Below, one piece after another: positions 1-9,416 of a stretch of 64,000 nt of DNA. Origin of the DNA: Stenotrophomonas terrae (GTDB lineage Bacteria > Pseudomonadota > Gammaproteobacteria > Xanthomonadales > Xanthomonadaceae). The notes under the pieces were generated by a model that was given only the letters and a program-made list of their open reading frames with translations, was not told the DNA's origin and made no database searches. Where the stretch lies: assembly GCF_001431465.1 (NCBI RefSeq), contig NZ_LDJJ01000027.1, forward strand, positions 1 through 64,000, in the 5' to 3' direction. The stretch's first letter is position 1; every line of letters begins with the position of its first letter. The translations under genes and the position numbers were made by a program.

Positions 1-48
1 AGGCGGTGTCGCGCTGGCGAGGGGGTATTCAGGAATTGAGGCGGCCAT

Positions 49-213
49 GTAGTGCCGAGCCATGCTCGGCAGAGGCATTACCGGGAAGCTTCACCTGTAG
101 AGCCGAGCCATGCTCGGCTGGGGCATTACCGGGGAGGCCTCTGCCGAGCATGGCTCGGCACTACATTAGATGCTGTGCCGGGAAAGCCCCTGCCGAGCAT
201 GGCTCGGCACTAC
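49..213. repeat. Cluster of four SMAG-type GTAG palindromes
   Basis: Four copies of a 23-bp palindromic unit that begins GTAG and has the core GCCGAGCCATGCTCGGC. Two are in plus orientation (49-71 and 97-119) and two are inverted (142-164 and 191-213), so the cluster can fold into nested stem-loops. This matches the SMAG extragenic palindromes of Stenotrophomonas maltophilia. The cluster sits just downstream of the folD stop codon and may shape the 3' end of that transcript. Nothing else is visible in 1-217. Confidence 0.85.
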
Positions 214-217
214 CGCC

Positions 218-1117
218 TCAGAACGTCAGGCCCTCGACGCTGGCCTCGGCCGCCTCGATCGTGTTCTGCATCAGCGTGGCCACGGTCATCGGGCCGACAC
301 CGCCCGGTACCGGGGTGATCCAACTGGCGCGCTGGGCCGCCGCCTCGAAGCCGACATCGCCAACCAGCCGGCCATCCTCCAGACGGTTGATGCCGACATC
401 GATCACCACCGCACCCGGCTTCACCCATTCACCCGGGATCAGCTGCGGGATACCCACCGCCACCACCAGGATGTCGGCATTGCGCACCGCCTGCTCCAGC
501 ACGTCCTTGGGCGTGAACTTGTGGCAGCTGGTCACGGTGCAGCCGGCAATCAGCAGTTCCAGGCCCATCGGCCGGCCGACATGATTGCTGACGCCAACGA
601 TGGTGGCATTGCGACCACGCACCGGCTGATCGGTATGGCCAAGCAGTGTGGTGATGCCACGCGGCGTGCACGGGCGCAGGCCGAACTCGCGCAGTACCAG
701 GTGGCCCACGTTCTGCGGGTGGAAACCATCCACGTCCTTGCGCGGGTCGATGCGCTGGATCAGGCGGTTGGCATCGGGAATGCCCGGCAAGGGCAGCTGG
801 ATCAGGATACCGTGGATCTTCGGGTCGGCATTGAGCTGGTCGATCAGGTCCAGCAGCTCGGCCTCGCTGGTGCCCTCGGGCAGGTCGTAATCAAAGGCCT
901 CGATGCCAACCTTCTCGGCGGCGCGACGCTTGTTGCGCACATACACCGATGAGGCGGGATCGCCGCCCACCAGCACCACGGCCAGCCCCGGACGGGTGCC
1001 ACCGGCCGCCAGACGGGCGTCGACACGCACCTTCAAATCGTCGAGCAGTTCCTCGGCGATACGGCGGCCATCAAGGATGCGGGAAGTCTGGGTGGAGGCG
1101 TCGGCGAGGACAGTCAT
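218..1117 (-). CDS. folD: Bifunctional methylenetetrahydrofolate dehydrogenase / methenyl-THF cyclohydrolase
   Basis: FolD interconverts 5,10-methylene-THF, 5,10-methenyl-THF and 10-formyl-THF with NADP, feeding purine and formyl-Met synthesis in the cytoplasm. The 299-residue protein is close to the usual ~285-300. Visible signatures are the YxxxK catalytic pair (Y59, K63, within SSVYVRNK), [16 protein letters not shown], the nucleotide-binding segment [10 protein letters not shown] (the family usually has GRSxxVG, so Arg is Val here) and the C-terminal [12 protein letters not shown]. It stands alone on the minus strand, with SMAG repeats beyond its 3' end. Confidence 0.96.
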   Translation of the reverse strand: MTVLADASTQTSRILDGRRIAEELLDDLKVRVDARLAAGGTRPGLAVVLVGGDPASSVYVRNKRRAAEKVGIEAFDYDLPEGTSEAELLDLIDQLNADPKIHGILIQLPLPGIPDANRLIQRIDPRKDVDGFHPQNVGHLVLREFGLRPCTPRGITTLLGHTDQPVRGRNATIVGVSNHVGRPMGLELLIAGCTVTSCHKFTPKDVLEQAVRNADILVVAVGIPQLIPGEWVKPGAVVIDVGINRLEDGRLVGDVGFEAAAQRASWITPVPGGVGPMTVATLMQNTIEAAEASVEGLTF

Positions 1118-1179
1118 GGGGCATGGCGATGAACACGGGGGCGGCTATTGTCCCTGATTACGGCCAGCGCCACACCTTG

Positions 1180-3039
1180 TCATGGTCCCGGCGCCGCGCC
1201 CGAACCGGAAACCGGCTCCTCCCCTGCCCCGGCAATCGCGTCCGGATTGAGGGGGCGCGACTCACGCCGCGGCGGGGTGAACGGGGTTGGCGTCGGCGCG
1301 CCCGGCATATTGCCGTAGAGCATCCCGGCACCGGCCTGCAAGCCGCCTCCGGCCATTTCCAGTTCAAAGCGCTCGGCATCGCGCCGGCGGATTTCGGTGG
1401 CGACCACATCAGCCTCATCCTCATCCACCCCCAGCTGCAGCAGCGCAGCACGGCCGAACTCCACCGCCGATTCGAAGGTTTCACGGATCTGGAAATCGAC
1501 CCCGGCATGGATCAAGGCCAAGGAGTGCTCGCGGTCGAACGAGCGCACCAGCAACTTGGCCAACGGAAACTCATGACGCACCAGCTCGACGATGCGGTCG
1601 GCGGCAACCCGGTCATCCACGCAGACCGCAATCGCACGCGCTGTTTCGGCGCCAGAGGCACGCAGCACGTCCAGGCGGGTGCCGTCGCCGTAATAGATCT
1701 TGAAGCCGAAGCGGCCGGCGCTGCGGATCATCTCGATATCGTTGTCGATGATGGTCACGTCCACATCGCGCGCAAGCAACGATTGGCTGGACACCTGGCC
1801 GAAGCGGCCAAAACCAATCACCAGCACGCTGCCGGTCAGCCCATCGGCCGCATCCACGCCTTCGGTGGAGACCTGCCCTTCTTTTACCAGCAGGCGATAC
1901 ACCAGCATGCACAGGGGCGTCAGCGCCATCGACAACACCACCACGGCGGTCAGATTGGCATTGACCTTGGCGTCGATCACGCCCGTTGTCGCAGCAGCGG
2001 CAAACAGCACAAAGGCAAACTCGCCGCCCTGTGCCATCAGCACGCCACGGTCCAATGCCTGGCGGTGATCACTGCCCATCACCCGCGCCACACCGTAGAT
2101 GCACAGCGCCTTGGCCAGCATCATCGCCGGCACCAGCAGCGCGATCACCTTCCAGTTCGACGCCACCACCGACAGGTCCAGCGCCATACCCACGCTGAGG
2201 AAGAACAGGCCGAGCAGGATGCCGCGGAAGGGCTCGATATCGGCCTCGATCTGGTGCCTGAAGGTCGACTCGGACAGCAGCACACCTGCAAGGAACGCGC
2301 CCATCGCCATCGACAGCCCGCCCAGCTGCATCAGCAACGCCGCGCCCAGCACCACCAGCAAGGCGGCCGCCGTCATCACCTCGCGCGCCTTGGCGGCAGC
2401 GAGGATGCGGAACAAGGGGTTGAGCAGATAGCGCCCCACCAATACCAGGCCAACGATGGCACCTGCACCAATGGCAATGCTCAACCAGCGCGAACCCTCC
2501 TGCGCCCCGGCCTGCACTGGCGCCATCCACGCCACAACAGCGAGCAGCGGCACGATCAGCAGGTCCTCGAACAACAGGATGGAAACGATTTTCTGCCCTG
2601 AGGGCAAAGTCAGGTCACCGCGCTCGCCAAGCAGCTGCATCACCACCGCCGTGGAGGTCAGCACGAAACCAGCAGCAGCGATGAAGGCAATCTGCGGGCG
2701 ATAACCGAACATCATCGCCACGCCGGTCAGCACCAGCGCACAGGTCAGTATCTGCGCCGTACCCAGGCCGAAGATCTCCCCGCGCAGGCTCCACAGATGC
2801 GAAGGCCGCATTTCCAGGCCAATCACAAACAGGAACATCACCACGCCCAGCTCGGCCACGTGCAGGATGGCCTGCGGATCGGAGAACCAACCGAAGCCAA
2901 ACGGACCGATCGCCAAACCGGCAACGAAATAGCCCAGCACGGAGCCCAGCCCCAGTCGCCGGAACAGCGGCACAGCCACCACGGCGGCGCCAAGCAAGGC
3001 GACTATCTTTACCAGTTCCGCTGAGGATTCCGCTGCCAT
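1180..3039 (-). CDS. Monovalent cation:proton antiporter-2 (KefB/KefC-like)
   Basis: Inner-membrane CPA2-family K+/Na+:H+ antiporter of 619 residues. The first ~385 residues are a run of about 12 hydrophobic segments (Na+/H+ exchanger domain). A cytoplasmic RCK/TrkA-N domain follows from about residue 412, with a Rossmann motif VIGFGRFGQ and a downstream acidic IIDND, which normally binds a nucleotide and gates transport. The C-terminal ~70 residues are low-complexity and proline-rich. The Kef family protects against electrophiles when glutathione adducts open the channel, but no KefF/KefG ancillary gene is adjacent, so gating by glutathione is not established. Confidence 0.9.
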   Translation of the reverse strand: MAAESSAELVKIVALLGAAVVAVPLFRRLGLGSVLGYFVAGLAIGPFGFGWFSDPQAILHVAELGVVMFLFVIGLEMRPSHLWSLRGEIFGLGTAQILTCALVLTGVAMMFGYRPQIAFIAAAGFVLTSTAVVMQLLGERGDLTLPSGQKIVSILLFEDLLIVPLLAVVAWMAPVQAGAQEGSRWLSIAIGAGAIVGLVLVGRYLLNPLFRILAAAKAREVMTAAALLVVLGAALLMQLGGLSMAMGAFLAGVLLSESTFRHQIEADIEPFRGILLGLFFLSVGMALDLSVVASNWKVIALLVPAMMLAKALCIYGVARVMGSDHRQALDRGVLMAQGGEFAFVLFAAAATTGVIDAKVNANLTAVVVLSMALTPLCMLVYRLLVKEGQVSTEGVDAADGLTGSVLVIGFGRFGQVSSQSLLARDVDVTIIDNDIEMIRSAGRFGFKIYYGDGTRLDVLRASGAETARAIAVCVDDRVAADRIVELVRHEFPLAKLLVRSFDREHSLALIHAGVDFQIRETFESAVEFGRAALLQLGVDEDEADVVATEIRRRDAERFELEMAGGGLQAGAGMLYGNMPGAPTPTPFTPPRRESRPLNPDAIAGAGEEPVSGSGAAPGP

Positions 3040-3116
3040 GCCGCATCGCCTTGTAATCGTGTAGGCGCACGATAAAGCAAAAACCGTGCAGATCTGGTCA
3101 CTGCCCGCCGCTCAAT

Positions 3117-4256
3117 TCAAGCCGTGTGCGCGCAGAAGGCGGCGTAGTCGATGTAGCCCGGGAACGGGGTGCCGGGAGCACACACCGCGCATGCGGGATC
3201 TGCAGGGACGCGGGTTTCGCGGAAACGCATCTGCAATGCATCAAAGCGCAGCAGGCGCCCAACCAGCGGCTCACCGATGTCCAGCACCAGTTTGAGTACT
3301 TCGGTTGCCTGCATGATCCCGGCCAGGCCGGGCAGGACACCGAGTACACCGGCCTCGGAACAGTTGGGTGCGAATTCAGGCGGCGGCGGCTCCGGGAACA
3401 GGCAGCGATAGCACGGCGCGACACCGCGCTGACGGCCGGCATCGAACACGCTCACCTGCCCGTCAAAACGCTCGATCGCCGCATAGACCAGCGGCTTGGC
3501 GTGCTTGATGCAGGCATCGTTGAGCAGATAGCGCAGCGGAAAATTATCCGAGCCATCCAGCACCACATCGACATCCTGCAACAGCGCATCGACATTGGCC
3601 GAGGTGACACGCTCGCTGACTGCCTCGATCTCGATCCGCGGGTTCAGTGCCAACAGGCGCTCGCGCGCCGAAACCACCTTGGCGGTGCCCAGCGCGGCCT
3701 CGGTATGGATGATCTGGCGCTGCAGGTTGCTGCGCTCCACCACATCATCGTCGACGATGCGCAGGCGCCCAACACCGGCTGCGGCCAGATAGAACGCCGC
3801 CGGGGCACCGAGGCCACCTGCACCAACCACCAGCACTCGCGCCTGCTGCAGTCGGCGCTGCCCGGCCTCACCGACCTGTGGCAGCAGCAGGTGCCGCGAA
3901 TAGCGGTCATAGAAGTCACGCTCACCCGCATCCAGCAAGGGCTGGACCAAGGGCAGGCCGCTCGTCCGCCAGGCGACTGTACCCCCGGCTACCGAGGCCA
4001 AATTGCTGTAACCGGCGTCCAGCAGTGCCTGCGCTGCATCGGCCGAGCGCTTGCCGCTCTGGCAGATCAGCAGGATCTCGCGCTGCTGCGCTGGCAGGTG
4101 TTGCGCCGGGTCGGCAAGCAGATCGGCCTTGGCAATACCCAGCGCGCCCTCCGCCATCCCGCCGGCCCGCTCATGCGCGTCGCGCACGTCGATCAGCAAG
4201 GCGCCATTGGCGTGGCAGGCCCGGGCCTGTTCCGGTGTCAGTTCACGGATGCTCAT
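3117..4256 (-). CDS. Rhodanese-E1 fusion, MoeB/ThiF-type sulfur-carrier adenylyltransferase
   Basis: 379 residues from the ATG at 4256; an upstream in-frame extension is non-conserved in appearance and was not used. Residues 1-105 are a rhodanese domain with candidate active-site Cys65 in LICQSGKRS. Residues ~115-379 are an E1-like adenylyltransferase with the ATP-binding GAGGLG (145-150), a conserved NLQRQI segment, and two CxxC pairs (CYRC, CAVC) that bind zinc in MoeB/ThiF. Such proteins adenylate the C-terminal Gly-Gly of MoaD or ThiS; the rhodanese would supply sulfur. The rhodanese is N-terminal, whereas in MOCS3/Uba4 it is C-terminal. No moa or thi gene adjoins, so the partner carrier is undecided. 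Confidence 0.88.
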   Translation of the reverse strand: MSIRELTPEQARACHANGALLIDVRDAHERAGGMAEGALGIAKADLLADPAQHLPAQQREILLICQSGKRSADAAQALLDAGYSNLASVAGGTVAWRTSGLPLVQPLLDAGERDFYDRYSRHLLLPQVGEAGQRRLQQARVLVVGAGGLGAPAAFYLAAAGVGRLRIVDDDVVERSNLQRQIIHTEAALGTAKVVSARERLLALNPRIEIEAVSERVTSANVDALLQDVDVVLDGSDNFPLRYLLNDACIKHAKPLVYAAIERFDGQVSVFDAGRQRGVAPCYRCLFPEPPPPEFAPNCSEAGVLGVLPGLAGIMQATEVLKLVLDIGEPLVGRLLRFDALQMRFRETRVPADPACAVCAPGTPFPGYIDYAAFCAHTA

Positions 4257-4399
4257 GGCTGGATTATCGGCCAAACGCAGCGGGCAGCGGAAATGAACCG
4301 CGCCCACGCTGCCTGTATGGGTCAAGCCTCGCGAGCGCGCCGACGACATCAACCGGCGCAAACATCGCCCCAACCATGCGCAGCAGCCAAGCGGCAAAA

Positions 4400-4427
4400 A
4401 ACAAAAGCGGCCTTTCGGCCGCTTTCG
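4400..4427 (-). terminator. Intrinsic terminator of the der operon
   Basis: On the minus strand a GC-rich stem (AAAGCGGCC / GGCCGCTTT, GAAA loop) is followed by a T-rich run interrupted by one G. It lies about 45 bp past the der stop codon and ahead of the MoeB-like gene. The remainder of 4257-4469 shows no gene. Confidence 0.8.
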
Positions 4428-4469
4428 TCTACATCACCCCGGGAGCTTGAATCGCGCCCCGGGTGCGAA

Positions 4470-5870
4470 TCACTTTCTGCCCTTGACGTGCTTCATCAAG
4501 CGCCGCTTTGCCTTGACCTGGCGGTCGGTCAGTACGTTCTTCTTGCCTTCGTACGGGTTGGCACCCTCACGGAACAGGAAGGTCACCGGCGTACCCACCA
4601 GCTTGAAGCGCTTGCGGAAGAAGTTCTCCAGGTAGCGCTTGTACGAGTCCGGCAGTTCTTTCAGGCGCGTACCGTGCACGATGAAGGTCGGCGGATTGCT
4701 GCCACCCGGATGCACGTAACGCAGCTTGGAGACATGGCCACGGATGCTCGGCGGCGGGTTGGCTTCGTACGCCACTTCCAGCGCCTTGTTGACCTCGGCC
4801 GTGCTGAACTCATGCGTCGCCGAGGCATGCGCCCGGTGAATCGCCTTGAACAACTCGCGCAGGCCGGAGCCGTGCAGCGCGGAAATCCGCACGTTCTCGG
4901 CCCACGGCACGAAGCCGAGCTTCAGCGACAACAGGGTTTCAGCCTGCTGCTTGTCGTACTCGCTCAGGCCGTCCCACTTGTTGATCGCAATGACCAGCGC
5001 ACGGCCGGCATCCAGCACCGCGCCCAGCACGCTGGCGTCCTGATCGGTCACGCCCTCGTGGGCGTCCAGCATCAGCACCGCCACCTGGCACTGCTCGATC
5101 GAGCGCAGCGTCTTGACCACGCTGAACTTCTCCACCACTTCCTCGACCCGCGCCTTGCGGCGCAGACCGGCGGTGTCGATCAAGCGGTACAGCTGGCCTT
5201 CGCGCTCCAGGTCCACCGCAATCGAATCGCGGGTGGTACCGGGCACTTCGGACGCAATCATCCGCTCCTCACCGAGAATGCGGTTCACCAGCGTCGACTT
5301 GCCCACGTTCGGGCGGCCAACGAAGGCAATGCGGATGCGATCCGGATCGTTGTCCAGGGTCTCGGCCGTGCCTTCTTCGGGCATGCGCTCGACAATTTCT
5401 TCAACCAGATCGTCGATGCCCTGCCGGTGCGCGGCAGAGACCGTCAGCATCTCGCTGAAGCCATAACGGGAGAACTCCGAACGAACGGCATGTTCGTCCG
5501 TACCGTCGATCTTGTTGATCAACAGCAAAGTAGGCCGCGCAAGTTTGCGCAGCCAAGACAGGATCTCGTCATCCAGGGCCGACGTGCCATCACGCGCGTC
5601 AACAACAAATACGATCAGATCCGCCTCACCGGCGGCGGCTCGGGCTTGGCGCGCAGTGGCGCCAGCCAGCCCTTCCTCTTCACCGGCGATACCACCGGTA
5701 TCGACGATCAGGAAGGGATTGTCCTCATCAAGACGGCAGACACCGTAGTTGCGATCGCGGGTAACACCCGGCTGGTCATGGACCAGCGCATCGCGCGTAC
5801 GGGTCAACAGATTGAAAATAGTGGACTTACCGACGTTCGGTCGTCCAACCAGGGCGACCAAAGGCAGCAT
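4470..5870 (-). CDS. der: Ribosome biogenesis GTPase Der (EngA)
   Basis: Essential tandem-domain GTPase acting in 50S subunit maturation. 466 residues contain two complete G domains: P-loops GRPNVGKS at 9-16 and 185-192, DTGG near 57-60, NKID at 119-122, DTAG near 232-235 and NKWD in the second domain, followed by a C-terminal KH-like domain and a basic tail. Start ATG 5870. It is the last gene of the bamB-der series (13 bp after bamB) and is followed by a terminator. Confidence 0.97.
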   Translation of the reverse strand: MLPLVALVGRPNVGKSTIFNLLTRTRDALVHDQPGVTRDRNYGVCRLDEDNPFLIVDTGGIAGEEEGLAGATARQARAAAGEADLIVFVVDARDGTSALDDEILSWLRKLARPTLLLINKIDGTDEHAVRSEFSRYGFSEMLTVSAAHRQGIDDLVEEIVERMPEEGTAETLDNDPDRIRIAFVGRPNVGKSTLVNRILGEERMIASEVPGTTRDSIAVDLEREGQLYRLIDTAGLRRKARVEEVVEKFSVVKTLRSIEQCQVAVLMLDAHEGVTDQDASVLGAVLDAGRALVIAINKWDGLSEYDKQQAETLLSLKLGFVPWAENVRISALHGSGLRELFKAIHRAHASATHEFSTAEVNKALEVAYEANPPPSIRGHVSKLRYVHPGGSNPPTFIVHGTRLKELPDSYKRYLENFFRKRFKLVGTPVTFLFREGANPYEGKKNVLTDRQVKAKRRLMKHVKGRK

Positions 5871-5882
5871 CGCTATAACTCC

Positions 5883-7079
5883 TTATTGGGCCAACCGGAA
5901 TGCGGTCAGCTTTCCATCAACGTTCTGCACCAGCAGGATGCCGTCAGCAACGACCGGCTGCGCCAGCAGAGCATCACCACCACTCTTCGCACGCGCAGCC
6001 AATTCACCATCGCTCAACCGCAGCCAATGCAGATATCCCTTGTAATCCCCCACCACGGCATAGTCACCCTGGATGGCGGCACCGGTCAGCGAGCGGCGAG
6101 CCAGCGCCTGCTGTGACCACATTGCCGAGCCGGAATTCTTGTCCAGCCCGTATACAGAACCCTTGCCGTCGGTGACCACGACATTGCCGGAGGACACCGC
6201 AACACCGCCGCCACCGCCATGGTCACGCGACCACATCGGGCGACCGGTCGGGCCTTCGATGGCCATGGTCTGGTTCTTGAAGCTGGTCACATACAGCGTA
6301 TTACCTTCCAGCACCGGGGCGCCGTCAATATCCGCCATGCGCTCCAGCTCGGTACGGCCTTCCGGCGTACCCACCATCTGCTCCCACAGCGGACGGCCAT
6401 CCTGCATCGACAGGGCGGCGACAGTGCCGTCGTCGTTGCCGATGAACAGCACGCCCGGGCCGGTCACCACCGGCGCGTTGCCACGCACGGTCAGCGAAGG
6501 CAGTTCCTGCGCATTGAACCAGCGCTGTTCGCCGGTAGCGGCATCCAGCGCGGTGGTGCGGCCATCATTGCTGCGCACGAACACCAGACCCTGGGCCACG
6601 GCCGGGGCGGCAATCACTTCGCCGGTGACCTTGGACTTCCACTTTTCGCTGCCATTGGCCGCGTCCAGTGCAATCACCTGCCCATCCAGCGTGCCGATCA
6701 CCACCAGGCCATCGCCAACGCCCGGACCACCGGAAAGACGCAGCTTGGGCTTCTTCTTTTCCTTGGCCGGGCTGTATTCCCAGATTTCCTTGCCGGTCTG
6801 CAGATCCAGCGCATGCACGCCGCCCTGCACCGCTGCCGCGTAGACGCGGCCATCGGCAACCACCGGACCCTGACGCAGGCCGATACGGCCCTCGCCCTTG
6901 CCGACGTTGGCCGACCAGATCTTGTCGACCCTGGCGGTCGGCTCGAACTTGGTCAGTTCGGCCGGCTCCAGCGCCTTCTTGGCCGCAGCGTCCTTACCGG
7001 CAAACCAGCCCTTGACCGTGGAACAACCGGTCAAGGCCACTGCCATCAAGGCAATGCCTGCAACTTGCTTGAACTTCAT
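5883..7079 (-). CDS. bamB: Outer membrane protein assembly factor BamB
   Basis: Lipoprotein subunit of the BAM complex that inserts beta-barrel proteins into the outer membrane. 398 residues with a signal peptide ending in the lipobox LTGC (lipidated Cys near residue 19), then repeated PQQ-like beta-propeller blades with recurrent ALDAATG/GxxWW-type motifs. The ATG at 7079 is chosen because its first base is the last base of the upstream stop codon (TGATG), a typical translational coupling; a TTG one codon earlier is less likely. It is followed 12 bp later by der, as in E. coli. Confidence 0.95.
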   Translation of the reverse strand: MKFKQVAGIALMAVALTGCSTVKGWFAGKDAAAKKALEPAELTKFEPTARVDKIWSANVGKGEGRIGLRQGPVVADGRVYAAAVQGGVHALDLQTGKEIWEYSPAKEKKKPKLRLSGGPGVGDGLVVIGTLDGQVIALDAANGSEKWKSKVTGEVIAAPAVAQGLVFVRSNDGRTTALDAATGEQRWFNAQELPSLTVRGNAPVVTGPGVLFIGNDDGTVAALSMQDGRPLWEQMVGTPEGRTELERMADIDGAPVLEGNTLYVTSFKNQTMAIEGPTGRPMWSRDHGGGGGVAVSSGNVVVTDGKGSVYGLDKNSGSAMWSQQALARRSLTGAAIQGDYAVVGDYKGYLHWLRLSDGELAARAKSGGDALLAQPVVADGILLVQNVDGKLTAFRLAQ

Positions 7080-7720
7080 CAATTCTTCTCCGCTGCAGGA
7101 TCAGCCACGGTACCGCCGGCGTCCATCAATTTGGTTTCCAGCAAGCGGCGCTGCGGTGCAGCCACGTCCAGCTTGGCCAGCGCTTGGGTGTATAGCTCAC
7201 GCGCTTCATCACGCTTGCCCTGCGCAATCAAGGCGTCGCCACGGATTTCCAGACCAGAACTGTCATCGGCCGCGCCCAGCAGGGTCGCCGCTTCCTGGGG
7301 CTTGCCGGTCTCGATCAGCAGCCGCGCAATGCGCTGGTCGATCAGGGTCTTGAACTCCCCCTCGACCTTGAGCGCGCGCAGCGTCTTGATCGCGTCCTCG
7401 CTCTTGCCCGCCTCAACCTGAGCCTTGGCCAGCTCCAGCGAAGCCAGGTCGGCATAAATGCCAGCCTTGCCACCGCCCAGCGCCGCTACCTCTTTGGCCG
7501 CCTCGTCCAGGTTCTTGGACTGCAGGCTGCGCGCCACGGCTTCATAACGGACATTGGCGTCGGCCAGCTTGCCGACCTGCTCTTTCTGCCACCACTGCCA
7601 GCCGGCAATAGCGCCAATACCGAGAACTACTCCGCCGATAATCCCGGCGCCATTCTTGCGCAGCCACGTGCGGACACGTTCGCTTTGTTCGTGCTCGTCG
7701 AGCAGGTCGTCAATCGCCAT
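7079..7720 (-). CDS. YfgM-family tetratricopeptide membrane protein
   Basis: 213 residues with a short cytoplasmic N-terminus rich in acidic residues, one membrane segment at about residues 24-43 (GIIGGVVLGIGAIAGWQWW), and a periplasmic helical TPR-like region. This is the YfgM/TPR_21 architecture; E. coli YfgM associates with PpiD and the SecYEG translocon. Position between a rodZ-like gene and bamB supports the call. The stop overlaps the bamB start by one base. Confidence 0.88.
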   Translation of the reverse strand: MAIDDLLDEHEQSERVRTWLRKNGAGIIGGVVLGIGAIAGWQWWQKEQVGKLADANVRYEAVARSLQSKNLDEAAKEVAALGGGKAGIYADLASLELAKAQVEAGKSEDAIKTLRALKVEGEFKTLIDQRIARLLIETGKPQEAATLLGAADDSSGLEIRGDALIAQGKRDEARELYTQALAKLDVAAPQRRLLETKLMDAGGTVADPAAEKN

Positions 7721-7775
7721 GCGTACTCTCGCTCACCCTGGCGGGGAGCCTTGTTGTTTTGTTCGACGCCTGGTT

Positions 7776-8618
7776 TCAGTGTGAAACCGGCGCCACGGAG
7801 CCGTCAGAGGATACCGTAAAGCGGGCCACATTACCGCGCTTGTACGGAGCCAGGTCGACGTTACCCGCCGCCTGCTGAACCTCAACCTCGGCCGCATTGC
7901 CCAACACCATGCGCCCCACCTGGCCGGCTGCAAAGCTACGCTTTTCACCCGCCCGCACCAGCGCCTTTTCGACCGTGGCACCGTCCGGAGCGGAAATATC
8001 CACCCAGCTGTCGCCCTTGAAATTCAGCGTCAGCGCCGACGGAGCCGCCGCCGCGGGCCGTGCCAGCGGTGCCATCGAGGCGATATAGGGGCCATTGTCG
8101 GGAGCCGCGACCGGCGCCGCCGCAATCGGCGACTGGACCGGCGCAGACGGCTGGCCGCCAGCATCCGTCGCCGGCACCACGTCCAACGAGGCGGTACTTG
8201 GCGGAGCGCTATTGGAATTGCCGCTGATCACATACCAGACCGGTACGGCCAGCACGGCAGTGATCACCACGTAGACCGCGCGCCGGCCGATGTTCTCGGC
8301 CGCACGCCGCAGCCGCGGGGTATGCGTATGACTGACCAGCTTGGGCGGCTCGACCGGCGCGATCTTGGCCTGCTCCAGCAAACCACCCAGATCGACCTTC
8401 AGCAGGCGCGCATAGCTACGCAGCTGGCCGCGCACGAATACCGGAGCGCCCAGTCGCGACCATTGTTCAGCTTCCAGCGCCGCCACCACCTGCACCGGCA
8501 TGCGCAACTGCCCGCCCACCTGATCCAATGACAACCCGGCGGCCTCTCGCGCCTTGCGCAGCTGCTCGCCGCAACCCAGTACACCTTCTAAAGCATTTAC
8601 ACCCGGATCATTGATCAC
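7776..8618 (-). CDS. RodZ-like helix-turn-helix membrane protein
   Basis: 280 residues starting at GTG 8618. Residues ~17-85 form an HTH_25/Xre-type domain (LRKAREAAGLSLDQVG), then a membrane segment at about 113-131, a Pro/Ala-rich linker and a C-terminal DUF4115-like beta domain (FKGDSWVDISAPDG). This is RodZ architecture, a cytoskeletal adaptor that couples MreB to cell-wall elongation. It sits between pilW/pilF-like and yfgM-like genes as in related bacteria, but the ispG and hisS genes that follow rodZ in E. coli are absent. The start is six bases after the preceding stop. Confidence 0.87.
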   Translation of the reverse strand: MINDPGVNALEGVLGCGEQLRKAREAAGLSLDQVGGQLRMPVQVVAALEAEQWSRLGAPVFVRGQLRSYARLLKVDLGGLLEQAKIAPVEPPKLVSHTHTPRLRRAAENIGRRAVYVVITAVLAVPVWYVISGNSNSAPPSTASLDVVPATDAGGQPSAPVQSPIAAAPVAAPDNGPYIASMAPLARPAAAAPSALTLNFKGDSWVDISAPDGATVEKALVRAGEKRSFAAGQVGRMVLGNAAEVEVQQAAGNVDLAPYKRGNVARFTVSSDGSVAPVSH

Positions 8619-8624
8619 AATGCA

Positions 8625-9416
8625 TCAGCCTTGGGGATTCGAGGTTGCCGCTGAAGGAAACTCTTCGCGCAACCGCTGTTGGAACCGACCGGCCGCCATC
8701 CTGTCGCCGAGTCGCTCTTCAATCTGAATGGCAAGTTGTAACACGGAAACCGTGGCCGGCGCAGCCGCCAAACGCCGCTGGTAGAAGGCTCTGGCCTCAA
8801 AGTAACGACCATTCAACACTTCATTGCGGGTCATCGACTCCAGCGCATAGGCATTGGTCGGGGCCAAGGCCAGGGCCTGACGAAGATTCTCTTCGGCGCG
8901 TTCGCGCTGGCCGGCCGCCAGTGCACAGCCGCCGGCATTGGCCAGGGCATCGGCGCGGCCACCGTAGTTCGGGTCAGCGAGGGCGCGGTCAAACCAGACC
9001 AGCGCCTCGGCGGGATGGCCGTTGCTGCACAGCCAGGCGCCGTAATTATTAAGCACATCACCCTGCTGCGGCGCCAATTCGGCGGCCTTGCGATAAAGCG
9101 CCCCGGCCGCCTCGGCCTGGCCCCTATGCCCTTCGATCACCGCCTGCATGGTGTAGGCATCAGGCGAGGCGGGTTCCAGCTTCTGTGCCGAGCGCGCGAA
9201 CTGCAGCGCCTCGTCGAGCTGGCCACGGCCAAAGCGATCACCGGACAGGCGCAGGAACTCCTGGTAGCGCATGCGTTTATGTGCGGTCTTGTCCTGTTTG
9301 ACGCTGTAGTCCGGCGCCACGACCCGCGGCCGGCCTATCTTGAGATTGTCGCGCCCGCACGCTGCGGTGAGCGCGACCAGAACCAGCAGCACTATCCAGC
9401 GATCAGGCGACCGCAT
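8625..9416 (-). CDS. pilW: Type IV pilus biogenesis lipoprotein PilW/PilF
   Basis: Outer-membrane lipoprotein that supports PilQ secretin multimerisation for type IV pili. 263 residues: signal peptide with lipobox LTAAC (Cys near 20), then about six TPR motifs (e.g. [24 protein letters not shown]). Its start overlaps the rlmN stop by 14 bp, and the gene order rlmN-pilW-rodZ is common in gammaproteobacteria. The family is called PilF in Pseudomonas and PilW in Neisseria. Confidence 0.9.
   Translation of the reverse strand: MRSPDRWIVLLVLVALTAACGRDNLKIGRPRVVAPDYSVKQDKTAHKRMRYQEFLRLSGDRFGRGQLDEALQFARSAQKLEPASPDAYTMQAVIEGHRGQAEAAGALYRKAAELAPQQGDVLNNYGAWLCSNGHPAEALVWFDRALADPNYGGRADALANAGGCALAAGQRERAEENLRQALALAPTNAYALESMTRNEVLNGRYFEARAFYQRRLAAAPATVSVLQLAIQIEERLGDRMAAGRFQQRLREEFPSAATSNPQG

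Noticed and set aside
3126..6116. Plus-strand open frame of nearly 1000 codons opposite the MoeB-like gene and der
   Set aside because: It is the antisense of two clear genes in very GC-rich DNA; the composition is His/Gln/Arg-rich with no domain, and such frames occur opposite nearly every gene here.
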